Positions 1 to 7,484 of a stretch of DNA of 64,000 nucleotides are shown here, piece by piece. Within the stretch, counting starts at the first letter, position 1, and each line of letters begins with the position of its first letter. The position numbers and the translations under genes were made by a program. Under the pieces are notes generated by a model that was given only the letters and a program-made list of their open reading frames with translations, was not told the DNA's origin and did not search any database. The DNA is taken from assembly GCF_013030945.1 (NCBI RefSeq), contig NZ_JABBXF010000016.1, positions 1 through 64,000 on the forward strand. Reading direction: 5' to 3'. This stretch comes from Streptomyces morookaense. GTDB taxonomy: Bacteria; Actinomycetota; Actinomycetes; Streptomycetales; Streptomycetaceae.

Positions 1-107
1 GCAATTACTTCCAGGCGGTGCAGGGCAACCGCACCTATCGCACGTGTGTGGTCGCCGCATCCGCCGACTACCGCACCGCGATCGAGCTGGCGTCGATGGG
101 CGCCTGA
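1..107 (+). CDS. C-terminal fragment of an unidentified protein
   Basis: An open frame enters from the left edge and ends at a TGA (105-107). The visible 34 residues start NYFQAVQGNRTYRTCVVAAS and end in ELASMGA. Codon use has the expected G/C third positions, so this is probably the true end of a gene, but the fragment is too short to assign to a family. It converges with the minus-strand gene that ends at 143. Confidence 0.5.
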   Translation, partial: NYFQAVQGNRTYRTCVVAASADYRTAIELASMGA

Positions 108-142
108 GCCTTCTGTGGGGGGCCACAACAGCCGGGCGGGCT

Positions 143-667
143 TCAGGCCGCCAGCACCTGTTCCCCCCGCGCGAGGAGGCCGTACAGCGCCATCGGGGTC
201 ACGTACCCGGGCCAGCGCCCGTCGGCGAACAGGTGTACTTCGGCATCCTGGTAGCACTGGTCCACCAGTTGCGAGCAGATCTGGTGGCGCGTGGAGGCCA
301 CGTAGCGCCGCAGCCCGGGCAGCGGCAGCCTGAAGCGGTGCGCGGCAATGGCTCCGTAGTCGAGGAAGCTGTACGGCACTCCGACGTAGCGGCGGGCTGC
401 TGCGCACACGGCCGCACGTTGCTGCCCTGTCAGGCCGGGCGGGTACACGTACAGAACGCGCGAGTGCGTGTACTCCTCCAGCGGGCGGATGCGCGCCCCG
501 CCCGGTTCGGCCTCCAGCAACGTCCCGCCGGGCAGGACGAGGAAGGCGTGTTCGTAGTCGGCGAATCCGTTGCCGTTCAGCCACTGGCCGATGCGGATCA
601 TTCTGCCGGTGGGTCCTGCTATCCGGGTGAGCCCGATGTCTGCGGGCATGGGGGTGGTGTGCATCAT
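143..667 (-). CDS. Permuted NlpC/P60 (YiiX-like) cysteine hydrolase candidate
   Basis: A 174-residue protein without signal peptide or membrane segment. The order of conserved features fits the circularly permuted papain-like group (YiiX/NlpC-P60 relatives): a histidine in YEHAFLVL near residue 40, followed much later by a cysteine in ICSQLVDQCYQ near residue 131. In this group these form the catalytic His and Cys. Members cleave amide or ester bonds in peptides or lipids; the substrate here cannot be read. The start is the first of two adjacent Met codons, with GGAG about 6 bases upstream. It stands alone between convergent and divergent neighbours. The fold assignment comes from motif order and is moderately secure. 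Confidence 0.6.
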   Translation of the reverse strand: MMHTTPMPADIGLTRIAGPTGRMIRIGQWLNGNGFADYEHAFLVLPGGTLLEAEPGGARIRPLEEYTHSRVLYVYPPGLTGQQRAAVCAAARRYVGVPYSFLDYGAIAAHRFRLPLPGLRRYVASTRHQICSQLVDQCYQDAEVHLFADGRWPGYVTPMALYGLLARGEQVLAA

Positions 668-752
668 GGAAGGCTCCGCTGCACGCGAGGGGGGTAAGCC
701 ACCTGGCTCATACCCGCGTTGGAGCCGTCGGGCACGCGCAGGCGAGCGAGCC

Positions 753-1880
753 TTATGACGGGCCTTGTCGTATACCGTCGACGCCCGCCGTGGCGAGCCA
801 GTCCGTGATGCGCTGCCGGGGCCAGACCCCGCTGAAGCGGGAGACCTCCCGGCCGTCCCGCAGCAGGACGACCGCAGGCACGCCGAGGGCGTCGAAACGC
901 TGCCGGGCCCACTCGGCCCGGGAGATGTCGATCTGTACGCCGATCAGGCCCGCGCCGTGCGCCTCGACCGTGTCCTCCAGGACGGGGGCGAGGATCTCAC
1001 AGGGCCCGCACCAGGGTGCTGTCAAGTCGACCAGGATGGGCAGGGGTTGGGAGAGGAGCCGGTCGAGTTCCCGCTCCTCGGTGATCTCGTGGAGCACTCC
1101 GCCGCGGGGCGGGGCGGCGGACTCGCCGTCGGGGAGATCGGGCATGGTCGCGGCATCGGCGGCGATACGGGCGAAGCGGGCCGCATGCCGGGGAGCCGTG
1201 CGGACACCGTTCACTTCGAGTCCTGCACCCAGCAGCCGTTCCAGCACGGCGAGATCGAGTTCGTGGCCGGGGCGTTCGGTGAGCCACACCTCGGCCGGGG
1301 ACGGTGCGAGGGCGAGCAGCACGTCGGCCAGTGCGTCGTCGACCCGGATGCCGTCGAGGGTGAGGCCGGTCAAGCGATGTGCCTCCGACAGGGCGTGCAG
1401 CCGTTCCGACTCCAGGGCGGGGGCGTCGCTCAGGACGAGGCTCCGGAGGGAGCCGAAGGTCTCGGTTCCGGCGAGTGCGGCGAGCCCCGTCCCGGTGAAG
1501 CACGAAGATTCCAGTACGAGGTCGGTCAGCTCGGGCATGCCTCCGAGCGCCGCGACGCCCTCGTCGGTGAAGTCGCCGGACAGGACGAGCGTCCGCAAGC
1601 CGCGCTGGCCCGCCACGGACCGGATCGCCTCGTCGGTCGCACCGCCCAGGTCGACGACCGTGAAGGTGTCGGGCGGCAGCTCGGCCAGGGCCGCGAGGCC
1701 GTCCCCGTCCGTGTCCGCCGCGTAGATCAACTGCGCCTCGGACGGGAGCTCCAGCAGGCCGCTGGGCTCCCGCTCCACGGGGTCCTCGCCCTCGGCGCAG
1801 CTGACCAGCGTGCCGGGGAGTCCCTGCTCCGGGAAGCGGATTATGCGAGTCCTGTTGCCCATGCGGCTCATGGTAGGCAT
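753..1880 (-). CDS. Leucine-rich-repeat protein with C-terminal thioredoxin domain
   Basis: About 375 residues if the first of three closely spaced Met codons is used (alternatives 1871 and 1862). The N-terminal two thirds holds repeated leucine-rich units (for example LRTLVLSGDFTDEGVAALGG, LTDLVLESSCFTGTGLAAL, LRSLVLSDAPALESERLHAL). The last 100 residues are a thioredoxin fold with WCGPC at about residues 290-294 and the cis-proline segment LGVPAVVLLRDG. It should catalyse thiol-disulfide exchange in the cytoplasm, with the repeats acting as a recognition surface; the partner is unknown. No signal peptide is seen. It lies downstream of, and in the same direction as, the alcohol dehydrogenase gene, 62 bases away. 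The combination of these two domains is unusual. Confidence 0.8.
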   Translation of the reverse strand: MPTMSRMGNRTRIIRFPEQGLPGTLVSCAEGEDPVEREPSGLLELPSEAQLIYAADTDGDGLAALAELPPDTFTVVDLGGATDEAIRSVAGQRGLRTLVLSGDFTDEGVAALGGMPELTDLVLESSCFTGTGLAALAGTETFGSLRSLVLSDAPALESERLHALSEAHRLTGLTLDGIRVDDALADVLLALAPSPAEVWLTERPGHELDLAVLERLLGAGLEVNGVRTAPRHAARFARIAADAATMPDLPDGESAAPPRGGVLHEITEERELDRLLSQPLPILVDLTAPWCGPCEILAPVLEDTVEAHGAGLIGVQIDISRAEWARQRFDALGVPAVVLLRDGREVSRFSGVWPRQRITDWLATAGVDGIRQGPS

Positions 1881-1942
1881 GCGGGGCGGCCGCCCGGGTC
1901 GGCCGATCGACCGAGTTCGGACCCCCGCCGGTCGGCGGGGGC

Positions 1943-3055
1943 TCAGCCCTTTCCCACCGGGCGGCCGCCCGGAAACACCACGAGCGACCTCCCGCCCCTC
2001 CCCTGCCGCATCGCCGCGAACGCCTCCGGGATGTCGCCGAGTCCGATCCGGTCCGTCACCATGCCCGAGAGGTCCAGCCGTCCTTCCCGCACGTGGTGCG
2101 CGATGATCGGCAGGTCCCGGGCGGGGTCGCTGTTGCCGTAGACGCAGCCCGACAACGTCCTTCCGAAATGGAAGAGTTCCAGGGCCGAGAACACGACCTG
2201 CTCGCTTTTCCCCCCGATGCCGACGACCGTCGTGCGGCCGCCGCGCCGCGTCGAGGACCAGGCCGTGCGGATGGTCTCCGCCCGGCCCACGCACTCGATG
2301 GCGACGTCGGCACCCGGCCCGCCCGCCGCCGCGCGGACCCGCTTGGCCGTGGTGTCGCCGTCCGCCAGGACGAAGTCCGTGGCGCCGGCGGCCCGGGCCG
2401 GCTCCTCCTTCTCCGGGGACGCGTCCACGGCGACGATCGCCTCCGCCCCCGCGATCCGCGCGGACTGGACGGCCGCGAGACCGACGCCGCCGACGCCGTA
2501 CACCGCGACCGACTCGCCGGCCCGTACCCGCGCGCTGTGGTGCACGGCGCCGTAGCCGGTGAGGACGGCACAGCCGAGCAGGGCGGACTCGGCCAGCGGG
2601 ATCCCGTCGGGCAGCGGGATCAACGCCTCCGCCCGTACGACGGTCTCCTCCGCGAAAGCCGCTGTGCCCAGGCCCGGGTACAGCGCCGACCCGTCGGCGG
2701 CGAGCGTGGCGTACGGGGCCCCCGCGGCGCTCGCCGCGTTCGTGCAGAGCCACGGTTCGCCCAGACCGCAGAGGTGGCAATCACGGCAGGCGGGTGCCCA
2801 GTTGAGGACGACGCGGTCACCGGGGGCGACCGCGTCCACGCCCTCGCCCACCGCCGTGACCGTGCCCGCGCCCTCGTGGCCGAGGACGGCGGGCACGGAC
2901 TGGCGCAGTGTGCCGTCGGAGAGGGAGAGGTCGGAGTGACAGACCCCCGCTGCCGCGAGCGCGACGCGGACCCGGCCCGGACCGGGGGCGGGCAGATCGA
3001 TGTCGGTCACCCGCAAGGGGACGCCGACGGCGGACAGGACTGCAGCGCGGACCAT
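1943..3055 (-). CDS. Zinc-dependent alcohol dehydrogenase (MDR family)
   Basis: A 370-residue medium-chain dehydrogenase, typical length. The catalytic zinc region reads GVCHSDLSLSDG and GHEGAGTV; the structural zinc lobe is CRDCHLCGLGEPWLC; the nucleotide-binding Rossmann motif is YGVGGVGLAA. It should oxidise an alcohol, or reduce an aldehyde, with NAD(P). The C terminus ends in a basic glycine-rich tail. The ATG lies 51 bases downstream (leftward) of the aldehyde dehydrogenase stop, so the two are probably co-transcribed and convert an alcohol through its aldehyde to an acid. The natural substrate is not evident. The next gene on this strand encodes the LRR-thioredoxin protein. Confidence 0.92.
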   Translation of the reverse strand: MVRAAVLSAVGVPLRVTDIDLPAPGPGRVRVALAAAGVCHSDLSLSDGTLRQSVPAVLGHEGAGTVTAVGEGVDAVAPGDRVVLNWAPACRDCHLCGLGEPWLCTNAASAAGAPYATLAADGSALYPGLGTAAFAEETVVRAEALIPLPDGIPLAESALLGCAVLTGYGAVHHSARVRAGESVAVYGVGGVGLAAVQSARIAGAEAIVAVDASPEKEEPARAAGATDFVLADGDTTAKRVRAAAGGPGADVAIECVGRAETIRTAWSSTRRGGRTTVVGIGGKSEQVVFSALELFHFGRTLSGCVYGNSDPARDLPIIAHHVREGRLDLSGMVTDRIGLGDIPEAFAAMRQGRGGRSLVVFPGGRPVGKG

Positions 3056-3105
3056 GTCGGTGCCTTTCCGTGAACCGTCGGAACCCTCGGAGCCCCTCGG
3101 CAGCC

Positions 3106-4524
3106 TCAGAGCTGCAGCGACTTCGTCTGCAGGTACTCCGCCAGGCCGTGCGCCCCCAGCTCGCGCCCCACACCCGACTGTTTGTAACCGCCGAACGGGG
3201 CAAGGATGTTGAACCCGCCGCCGTTGATGTCGACCTGGCCGGTCTGCATGCGCCGGGCGAAGGCCACCGCCTTGTCCTGGTCGGCCGCCCACACCGCGCC
3301 GCCGAGCCCGTACACGGAGTCGTTGGCGATGGCGGCGGCCTCGTCCTCCGTCTCGTACGCGAGCAAGGACAGAACCGGGCCGAAGATCTCCTCCTGCGCG
3401 ATGGTCATCTGCGGGGTGACGTCGGCGAAGACGGTCGGGCGGACGAAGTAGCCCTTCTCCAGGCCCTCCGGCGCGTCCTTGCCTCCGGTGACGATACGGG
3501 CGCCCTCCTCGACACCCTTGGCGATGTACCCGCGCACCCGCTCCCGCTGCTCGGCGTTGACGACCGGGCCGAGCCGCACACCGGGGTCGGCCGGGTCGCC
3601 GGGCACGTACGTCGCGACGGTCTCCGCAGCGAGATGGACCGCCTCCGCGTACTGGTCGGCGTGGACGAGTGTGCGTGTGAGCGCATTGCAGCTCTGCCCC
3701 GAGTTGCGCATGACGTCCGCCACGTTGGCGGCGATCGCCTTCGCGAGATCGGCGCCCGGCAGGATCACGTTCGCGGACTTGCCGCCCAGCTCCAGGGCGA
3801 CCCGCTTCACCGCGCCGCCCGCGAGCGCGCCGATGCGCTTGCCGACGGCCGTGGAACCGGTGAAGGAGACCAGGTCGACGTCCGGGTGCTCGGCGAGGGC
3901 CTGGCCGGCGACCGGGCCGAGGCCGGTGACGAGGTTGAACACGCCCGCCGGGATGCCCGCCGCATCCACGCACTCCGCGAAAAGCCGGGCCGTGAGCGGG
4001 GTGTCCTCGGCCGGCTTGAGGACGATCGTGCAGCCCGCCGCGAGCGCGGGGGCGACCTTCGCGACGATCTGGTGCAGGGGATAGTTCCACGGCGTGATCG
4101 CACCGACCACGCCGACCGGCTCGTGCAGGACCACCGAGCTGCCGACCCTCTCCTCGAAGGGGTGGGAGGCGGCGAGTTCGGCGAACGAGCCGGTCACGGC
4201 GATCGGCAGCCCGGTGTGCACGCGCTGCGCGAAACCTGTGGGTGCGCCCAGTTCCGCGGTGATCGTCGCGGCGATCTCCGTCTGCCGGGCCGCGAGCGCG
4301 TCCCGCAGCGCGGTCAGGTACTTCGCGCGCTCGGCGGGCGCGGTGGCGGCCCAGCGGGGCAGCGCCGTGCGCGCGGCGCGCACGGCGGCGTCGACGTCCG
4401 CGGCGGTGCCGGCGGGCACGGTCCCGATGACCTGCTCGTCCGCCGGGTTGACGACGTCGATCCTGTCGCTGCCCTCGGCGGGGCGCCAGCTGCCGTCGAT
4501 GTACATGCCGTCGTGCGCGCTCAC
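3106..4524 (-). CDS. NAD(P)-dependent aldehyde dehydrogenase
   Basis: A 472-residue member of the aldehyde dehydrogenase superfamily. The motifs PWNYPLHQ, the NAD loop FTGSTAVG, the general-base region VALELGGKSANVIL and the catalytic cysteine in NSGQSCNALTR are all present, as is the late EEIFGPVLS segment. The preferred start is a GTG preceded by AGGAGG at 9 bases; the first ATG is six codons further in and has no ribosome site. It oxidises an aldehyde to a carboxylate and heads a probable operon with the alcohol dehydrogenase 51 bases downstream. Substrate is unknown; similar proteins act on aliphatic aldehydes or betaine aldehyde. Confidence 0.93.
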   Translation of the reverse strand: MSAHDGMYIDGSWRPAEGSDRIDVVNPADEQVIGTVPAGTAADVDAAVRAARTALPRWAATAPAERAKYLTALRDALAARQTEIAATITAELGAPTGFAQRVHTGLPIAVTGSFAELAASHPFEERVGSSVVLHEPVGVVGAITPWNYPLHQIVAKVAPALAAGCTIVLKPAEDTPLTARLFAECVDAAGIPAGVFNLVTGLGPVAGQALAEHPDVDLVSFTGSTAVGKRIGALAGGAVKRVALELGGKSANVILPGADLAKAIAANVADVMRNSGQSCNALTRTLVHADQYAEAVHLAAETVATYVPGDPADPGVRLGPVVNAEQRERVRGYIAKGVEEGARIVTGGKDAPEGLEKGYFVRPTVFADVTPQMTIAQEEIFGPVLSLLAYETEDEAAAIANDSVYGLGGAVWAADQDKAVAFARRMQTGQVDINGGGFNILAPFGGYKQSGVGRELGAHGLAEYLQTKSLQL

Positions 4525-5150
4525 AACCGTCGCCTCCTGACGTCCCGTTGGATACGCGCTCAACCTAACCTCCGTCACCGGCGGCACACCAGGGCGCCCC
4601 CGTCCCGGCTCGTACGGCAAGCCCCCGGAAGCTGCCTCGCCGGCCTCCGCCTGCGTGGCCGGATCAGCAGTAGCGCGTCGTGCAGTGGTGCCCCGGCGTA
4701 GTGCGTGCCCAGTACCAGCGCGCGAACTGTGACCGAGCTCCGCTCCGTTTCGCACATCTTGCAGAACTGCGTCATGCTCGCGCCGTCGACCCCCGCCATG
4801 GCGAGCCAGCCCGGTTCCGCACGCCCGTTGGAGGACGCCTTCCGGACCGCCCGGCTCGGTCTGGTGGACGGGCTGCATAGGCGTCCGAGTCGCCGCCGGC
4901 CAATGTCTGCGACGCGAACTGCACGTGCGTGGCGAAGCTGCGCACGGAGTGGCTGCCACCCAGCAGCACGCACCGGGATGTCCGCTGGCGGTTGCGGGAG
5001 TCGGCGGGGGCGTCGGGGTAGGGGCGTGCGGGGTCGGGAATTCGCGGGTCGTCGACGTGGCTCCGCCGCCGGCGTCACGGCCATGGGCTTCGGCCCCGGT
5101 ATCTGCCAGCATGAGCAAGCTCGATCCGATCCTCGTACTCGGGAGGTTCG
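4525..5150. other. Region without a confident gene
   Basis: These 626 bases separate the divergent aldehyde dehydrogenase and LLM genes. Several frames are open but none has convincing coding character throughout. A minus-strand frame at 4575-4799 would give a 74-residue peptide beginning MAGVDGASMTQFCKMCETER, with a CxxC pair, and a second overlapping minus-strand frame at 4772-4969 would give MLLGGSHSVRSFATHVQFAS. These may be remnants of one frameshifted small gene. The GGGAGG ribosome site of the next gene lies at the right end. Confidence 0.5.
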
Positions 5151-6194
5151 ATGCGTGCAGGCGTCGTGATCGCCGCGCACCCCGGTGTGGAGGATCTCGC
5201 CGTGCAGGCCGAGGAGTTGGGCTTGCACAGCTTCTGGGTCAATGACACCCCGATGGTCCACGGTGACCCGTTCGTCGCCTTGAGTCTGTGCGCGAAGGCC
5301 ACCCGTCGCATCCGGCTCGGTATCGGCGTGACCTCGCCGGCGTTGCGCTCGGCCCCGGCCGCAGCGAGCGGGTTCGCCAGCCTCAATGCCCTGGCACCGG
5401 GCCGGATCATCTGCGGGGTCGGCACCGGCAACACCGCTCGGCGCACTCTGGGCATGCAGCCGGCCACGGCGGCCGCGCTGGAGAACTTCACCGCGGCACT
5501 GCAGGATCTGTGTGCCGGGCGCCCGACCGAGTACCGCGAAGGGGACCGGGTCCGCGACATCCGGTTCCTCCACGCCGGGGCGCACGTGAACACCACCGAT
5601 CCGATCGAGTTCGTCGTGGCCGCGCTGCACGGACCCAAAGCCGCCGCCGTCGCCGGCCACCGCAGCGCCGGCCTCATCTCCTTCGGCCTGCTCGACCCCG
5701 CCGCCTGGCGCGCGCTGCACGACGCCCGCCGTCAAGCCGCCCACGGCATGCCCCGCGACCACGACTCCTACGTGGTCACCGCGCTCCATCTGCTGCGCGG
5801 CGACGAGGACTCCGACAGCGATGCGGCCCGGGACACGACAGGCCATCTCGTCCTGGCGCTGCTGGACTTCGCTGCCGACACACCCGTCTTCGCCGGGCAA
5901 CTCGGCCCCGACCAACGCGAGGTGGTGCGGCAACTCCTCGCCCGGCGTGGCACGACCGCCACCGCGCCTGACCGGTACACCAAGCTCTACCCCGACTACC
6001 TCGGACGCATCGCACCGCAGGACCGGGACCTGGTCCTGCCCTCGCTGATGAACAGCGTGGCCCTCGTCGGCACCCGGCACGACCTCCGCACGCGCATCGC
6101 CGCCCTGGAACAGGCAGGCGTGGACGAGCTCCTCATCCAACCCGTGATCGACCCGCCGACCGAGATGGCCCAACTCGCCGAACTCCTCGCCTGA
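5151..6194 (+). CDS. LLM-class flavin/F420-dependent oxidoreductase
   Basis: A 347-residue luciferase-like TIM-barrel protein. It opens with MRAGVVIAAHPGVEDLAVQAE and has the usual first-barrel order: a helix reading A..AEELGLHSFWVND, LSLCAKATRRIRLGIGVTSP, and SLNALAPGRIICGVGTGN (the region that contacts the cofactor phosphate). The end, IAALEQAGVDELLIQPVID, is typical for the family. Members oxidise or reduce substrates with FMN or coenzyme F420; which cofactor is used cannot be read. A GGGAGG ribosome site precedes the ATG. It is followed by a secreted protein gene after 32 bases, and no pathway context is visible. Confidence 0.85.
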   Translation: MRAGVVIAAHPGVEDLAVQAEELGLHSFWVNDTPMVHGDPFVALSLCAKATRRIRLGIGVTSPALRSAPAAASGFASLNALAPGRIICGVGTGNTARRTLGMQPATAAALENFTAALQDLCAGRPTEYREGDRVRDIRFLHAGAHVNTTDPIEFVVAALHGPKAAAVAGHRSAGLISFGLLDPAAWRALHDARRQAAHGMPRDHDSYVVTALHLLRGDEDSDSDAARDTTGHLVLALLDFAADTPVFAGQLGPDQREVVRQLLARRGTTATAPDRYTKLYPDYLGRIAPQDRDLVLPSLMNSVALVGTRHDLRTRIAALEQAGVDELLIQPVIDPPTEMAQLAELLA

Positions 6195-6226
6195 GCGCCA
6201 TAGGGCGCACGAGATTGGGGGACACC

Positions 6227-6829
6227 TTGTCCGCATTGCCGACATCATCCAGACTCCGCCGCACCGTCGCCATGACCGCCGCCGCCCTCACCACCGTCAC
6301 CGGGGGGATCGTCCTCGGCACCGGCACGGCTCAGGCGAATACGCACCTCGTCGGAGCCCAGCTGATCGTCAGCGGAGGCGGCCCGCTGTGCCTCGACAGC
6401 AACGCCCACGGCTCCGTCTACGTGGGGGTCTGCAACGGAGGCCCGTTCCAGCGGTGGAACGTCACGTCCTACGACAGCGACGTCAACAACTACTACTCCC
6501 GGGTCCAGATCCAGGACGTGGCCACCAAACTGTGCCTGCGCATCCACGCCGACCACCACTGGTACGGCGACCGTCTCGTCCTCAAGACGGACTCCTGCGA
6601 CTACCGGAACGTCGAGGACCAGTGGAACATGACCTGGGTCGGCAATGTCGCCGGCAACCCCTCCAACGGAGTCCAGTTCTTCAACAAGACCGTCACCAAC
6701 AAGCACATCGCCGGCGAGTGCCTGACCAACACAACGGGCCTTCTGGACAAGGTCGGCTCGTTGTCCAACGGCATGCCCACCTGCCAGGACCCGAGAAATC
6801 AGTACCAGGTCTGGAAGACCCAGGGCTGA
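6227..6829 (+). CDS. Secreted ricin-type beta-trefoil-like protein
   Basis: About 200 residues. A long signal peptide is evident (SSRLRRTVAMTAAALTTVTG to about ALA-type cleavage near GTAQAN), so the protein is exported. The mature part carries repeated Q-x-W-like trefoil signatures: PFQRWNVTSY, EDQWNMTW and NQYQVWKTQG, with paired cysteines around CLDSN, CNGG, CLRIH, CDYR and CLTN. This matches carbohydrate-binding ricin-B folds. No catalytic domain is attached. The start is a TTG preceded by GGGGGA at a suitable distance; an upstream TTG at 6215 overlaps that ribosome site and is less likely. It ends just before a strong bidirectional hairpin. Confidence 0.7.
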   Translation: MSALPTSSRLRRTVAMTAAALTTVTGGIVLGTGTAQANTHLVGAQLIVSGGGPLCLDSNAHGSVYVGVCNGGPFQRWNVTSYDSDVNNYYSRVQIQDVATKLCLRIHADHHWYGDRLVLKTDSCDYRNVEDQWNMTWVGNVAGNPSNGVQFFNKTVTNKHIAGECLTNTTGLLDKVGSLSNGMPTCQDPRNQYQVWKTQG

Positions 6830-6856
6830 GCCCGGCACGTCGGTGAACGGATGCAA

Positions 6857-6894
6857 GGGGCCTCGCCGCTCCGGGGCGTGAGCGGCGAGGCCCC
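6857..6894. terminator. Bidirectional hairpin terminator
   Basis: A perfect 15-bp stem (GGGGCCTCGCCGCTC pairing with 6880-6894) around an 8-base loop. It lies between two convergent secreted-protein genes and probably ends both transcripts. No U-tract follows, as is common for actinobacterial terminators. Confidence 0.8.
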
Positions 6895-6915
6895 GACCAG
6901 GCCCCTGCCTGTCCG

Positions 6916-7293
6916 CTAGGGGTGCAACTCCACCCAGTCCACGACCGTGTTGCCCGGCACCCCGTTGTAGTCGTCGCACGGGTCGGACTGGTGCTGGAGC
7001 TTGGCGTGGTGCCGCTCGCCGGGGTTGTACGCCCAGGAGTAGACCGCCCATCCGGAGTTGACGCAGACGAAGCTGACTCCTGTGATGGGGCCGATGGAGT
7101 AGCTGCCTGCGTCGTTGTAGCAGTACCTGTTGCCGGGGGTGACGACGGCAAAGGCGCAATCCGACGCGGCTGCGGCCGTCTTGGTGACGCGGACACCGTC
7201 GGCGGGCGAGGCGGAGGCGGAGGTCGCCCCCAGCAAGCCGAGGCCCGCGGCGAGGACGGATGCGGTGGCGGCGATTCTTCGCGGTGTGTTCAC
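6916..7293 (-). CDS. Small secreted protein of unknown function
   Basis: A 125-residue protein with a clear signal peptide (RRIAATASVLAAGLGLLGAT, cleavage near ASASP). The mature part has four or five cysteines (DCAFAV, NRYCYND, VSFVCVN, PCDDYNG), suggesting disulfides, and is rich in Tyr, Trp and Asn. I do not recognise the family. The GTG start is preceded by AAAGGAG at a good distance. It resembles in character the secreted protein at 46796-47137 (short, Cys- and Tyr-rich) but no clear sequence match is seen. It is divergent from the STAND regulator gene, with about 190 bases between. Confidence 0.75.
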   Translation of the reverse strand: MNTPRRIAATASVLAAGLGLLGATSASASPADGVRVTKTAAAASDCAFAVVTPGNRYCYNDAGSYSIGPITGVSFVCVNSGWAVYSWAYNPGERHHAKLQHQSDPCDDYNGVPGNTVVDWVELHP

Positions 7294-7372
7294 CGTGCTC
7301 CTTTGGATACGCAGATCGGAACGTGCGGAAAAGGACACGCTCAGATGCTGCCGTCCGCCCCGCACCGCCGAC

Positions 7373-7405
7373 AGGACGTCCAGCGGACGTTTAGCGGACG
7401 TTCTC
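7373..7405 (+). repeat. Three tandem 11-bp direct repeats upstream of a STAND regulator
   Basis: Units AGGACGTCCAG, CGGACGTTTAG and CGGACGTTCTC follow each other with an exact 11-bp period, so the core GGACGT(T/C) recurs on one helix face. This resembles the heptamer-plus-4-bp arrays bound by SARP-type activators. It sits 80 to 112 bases before the regulator start and also upstream of the divergent secreted protein gene. Confidence 0.6.
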
Positions 7406-7484
7406 CCACGGCGGCCACAGTCGGGAACGTCAAGCCGCGCGGCCAGGGGCCGCGCGGTCCGGGCCCGGAGGACGGGGAGAGGAC

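Noticed and set aside
7373..7405. CRISPR-like repeat array
   Set aside because: Units are only 11 bp and contiguous without spacers; a regulatory array fits better. No other repeat-spacer pattern was seen.
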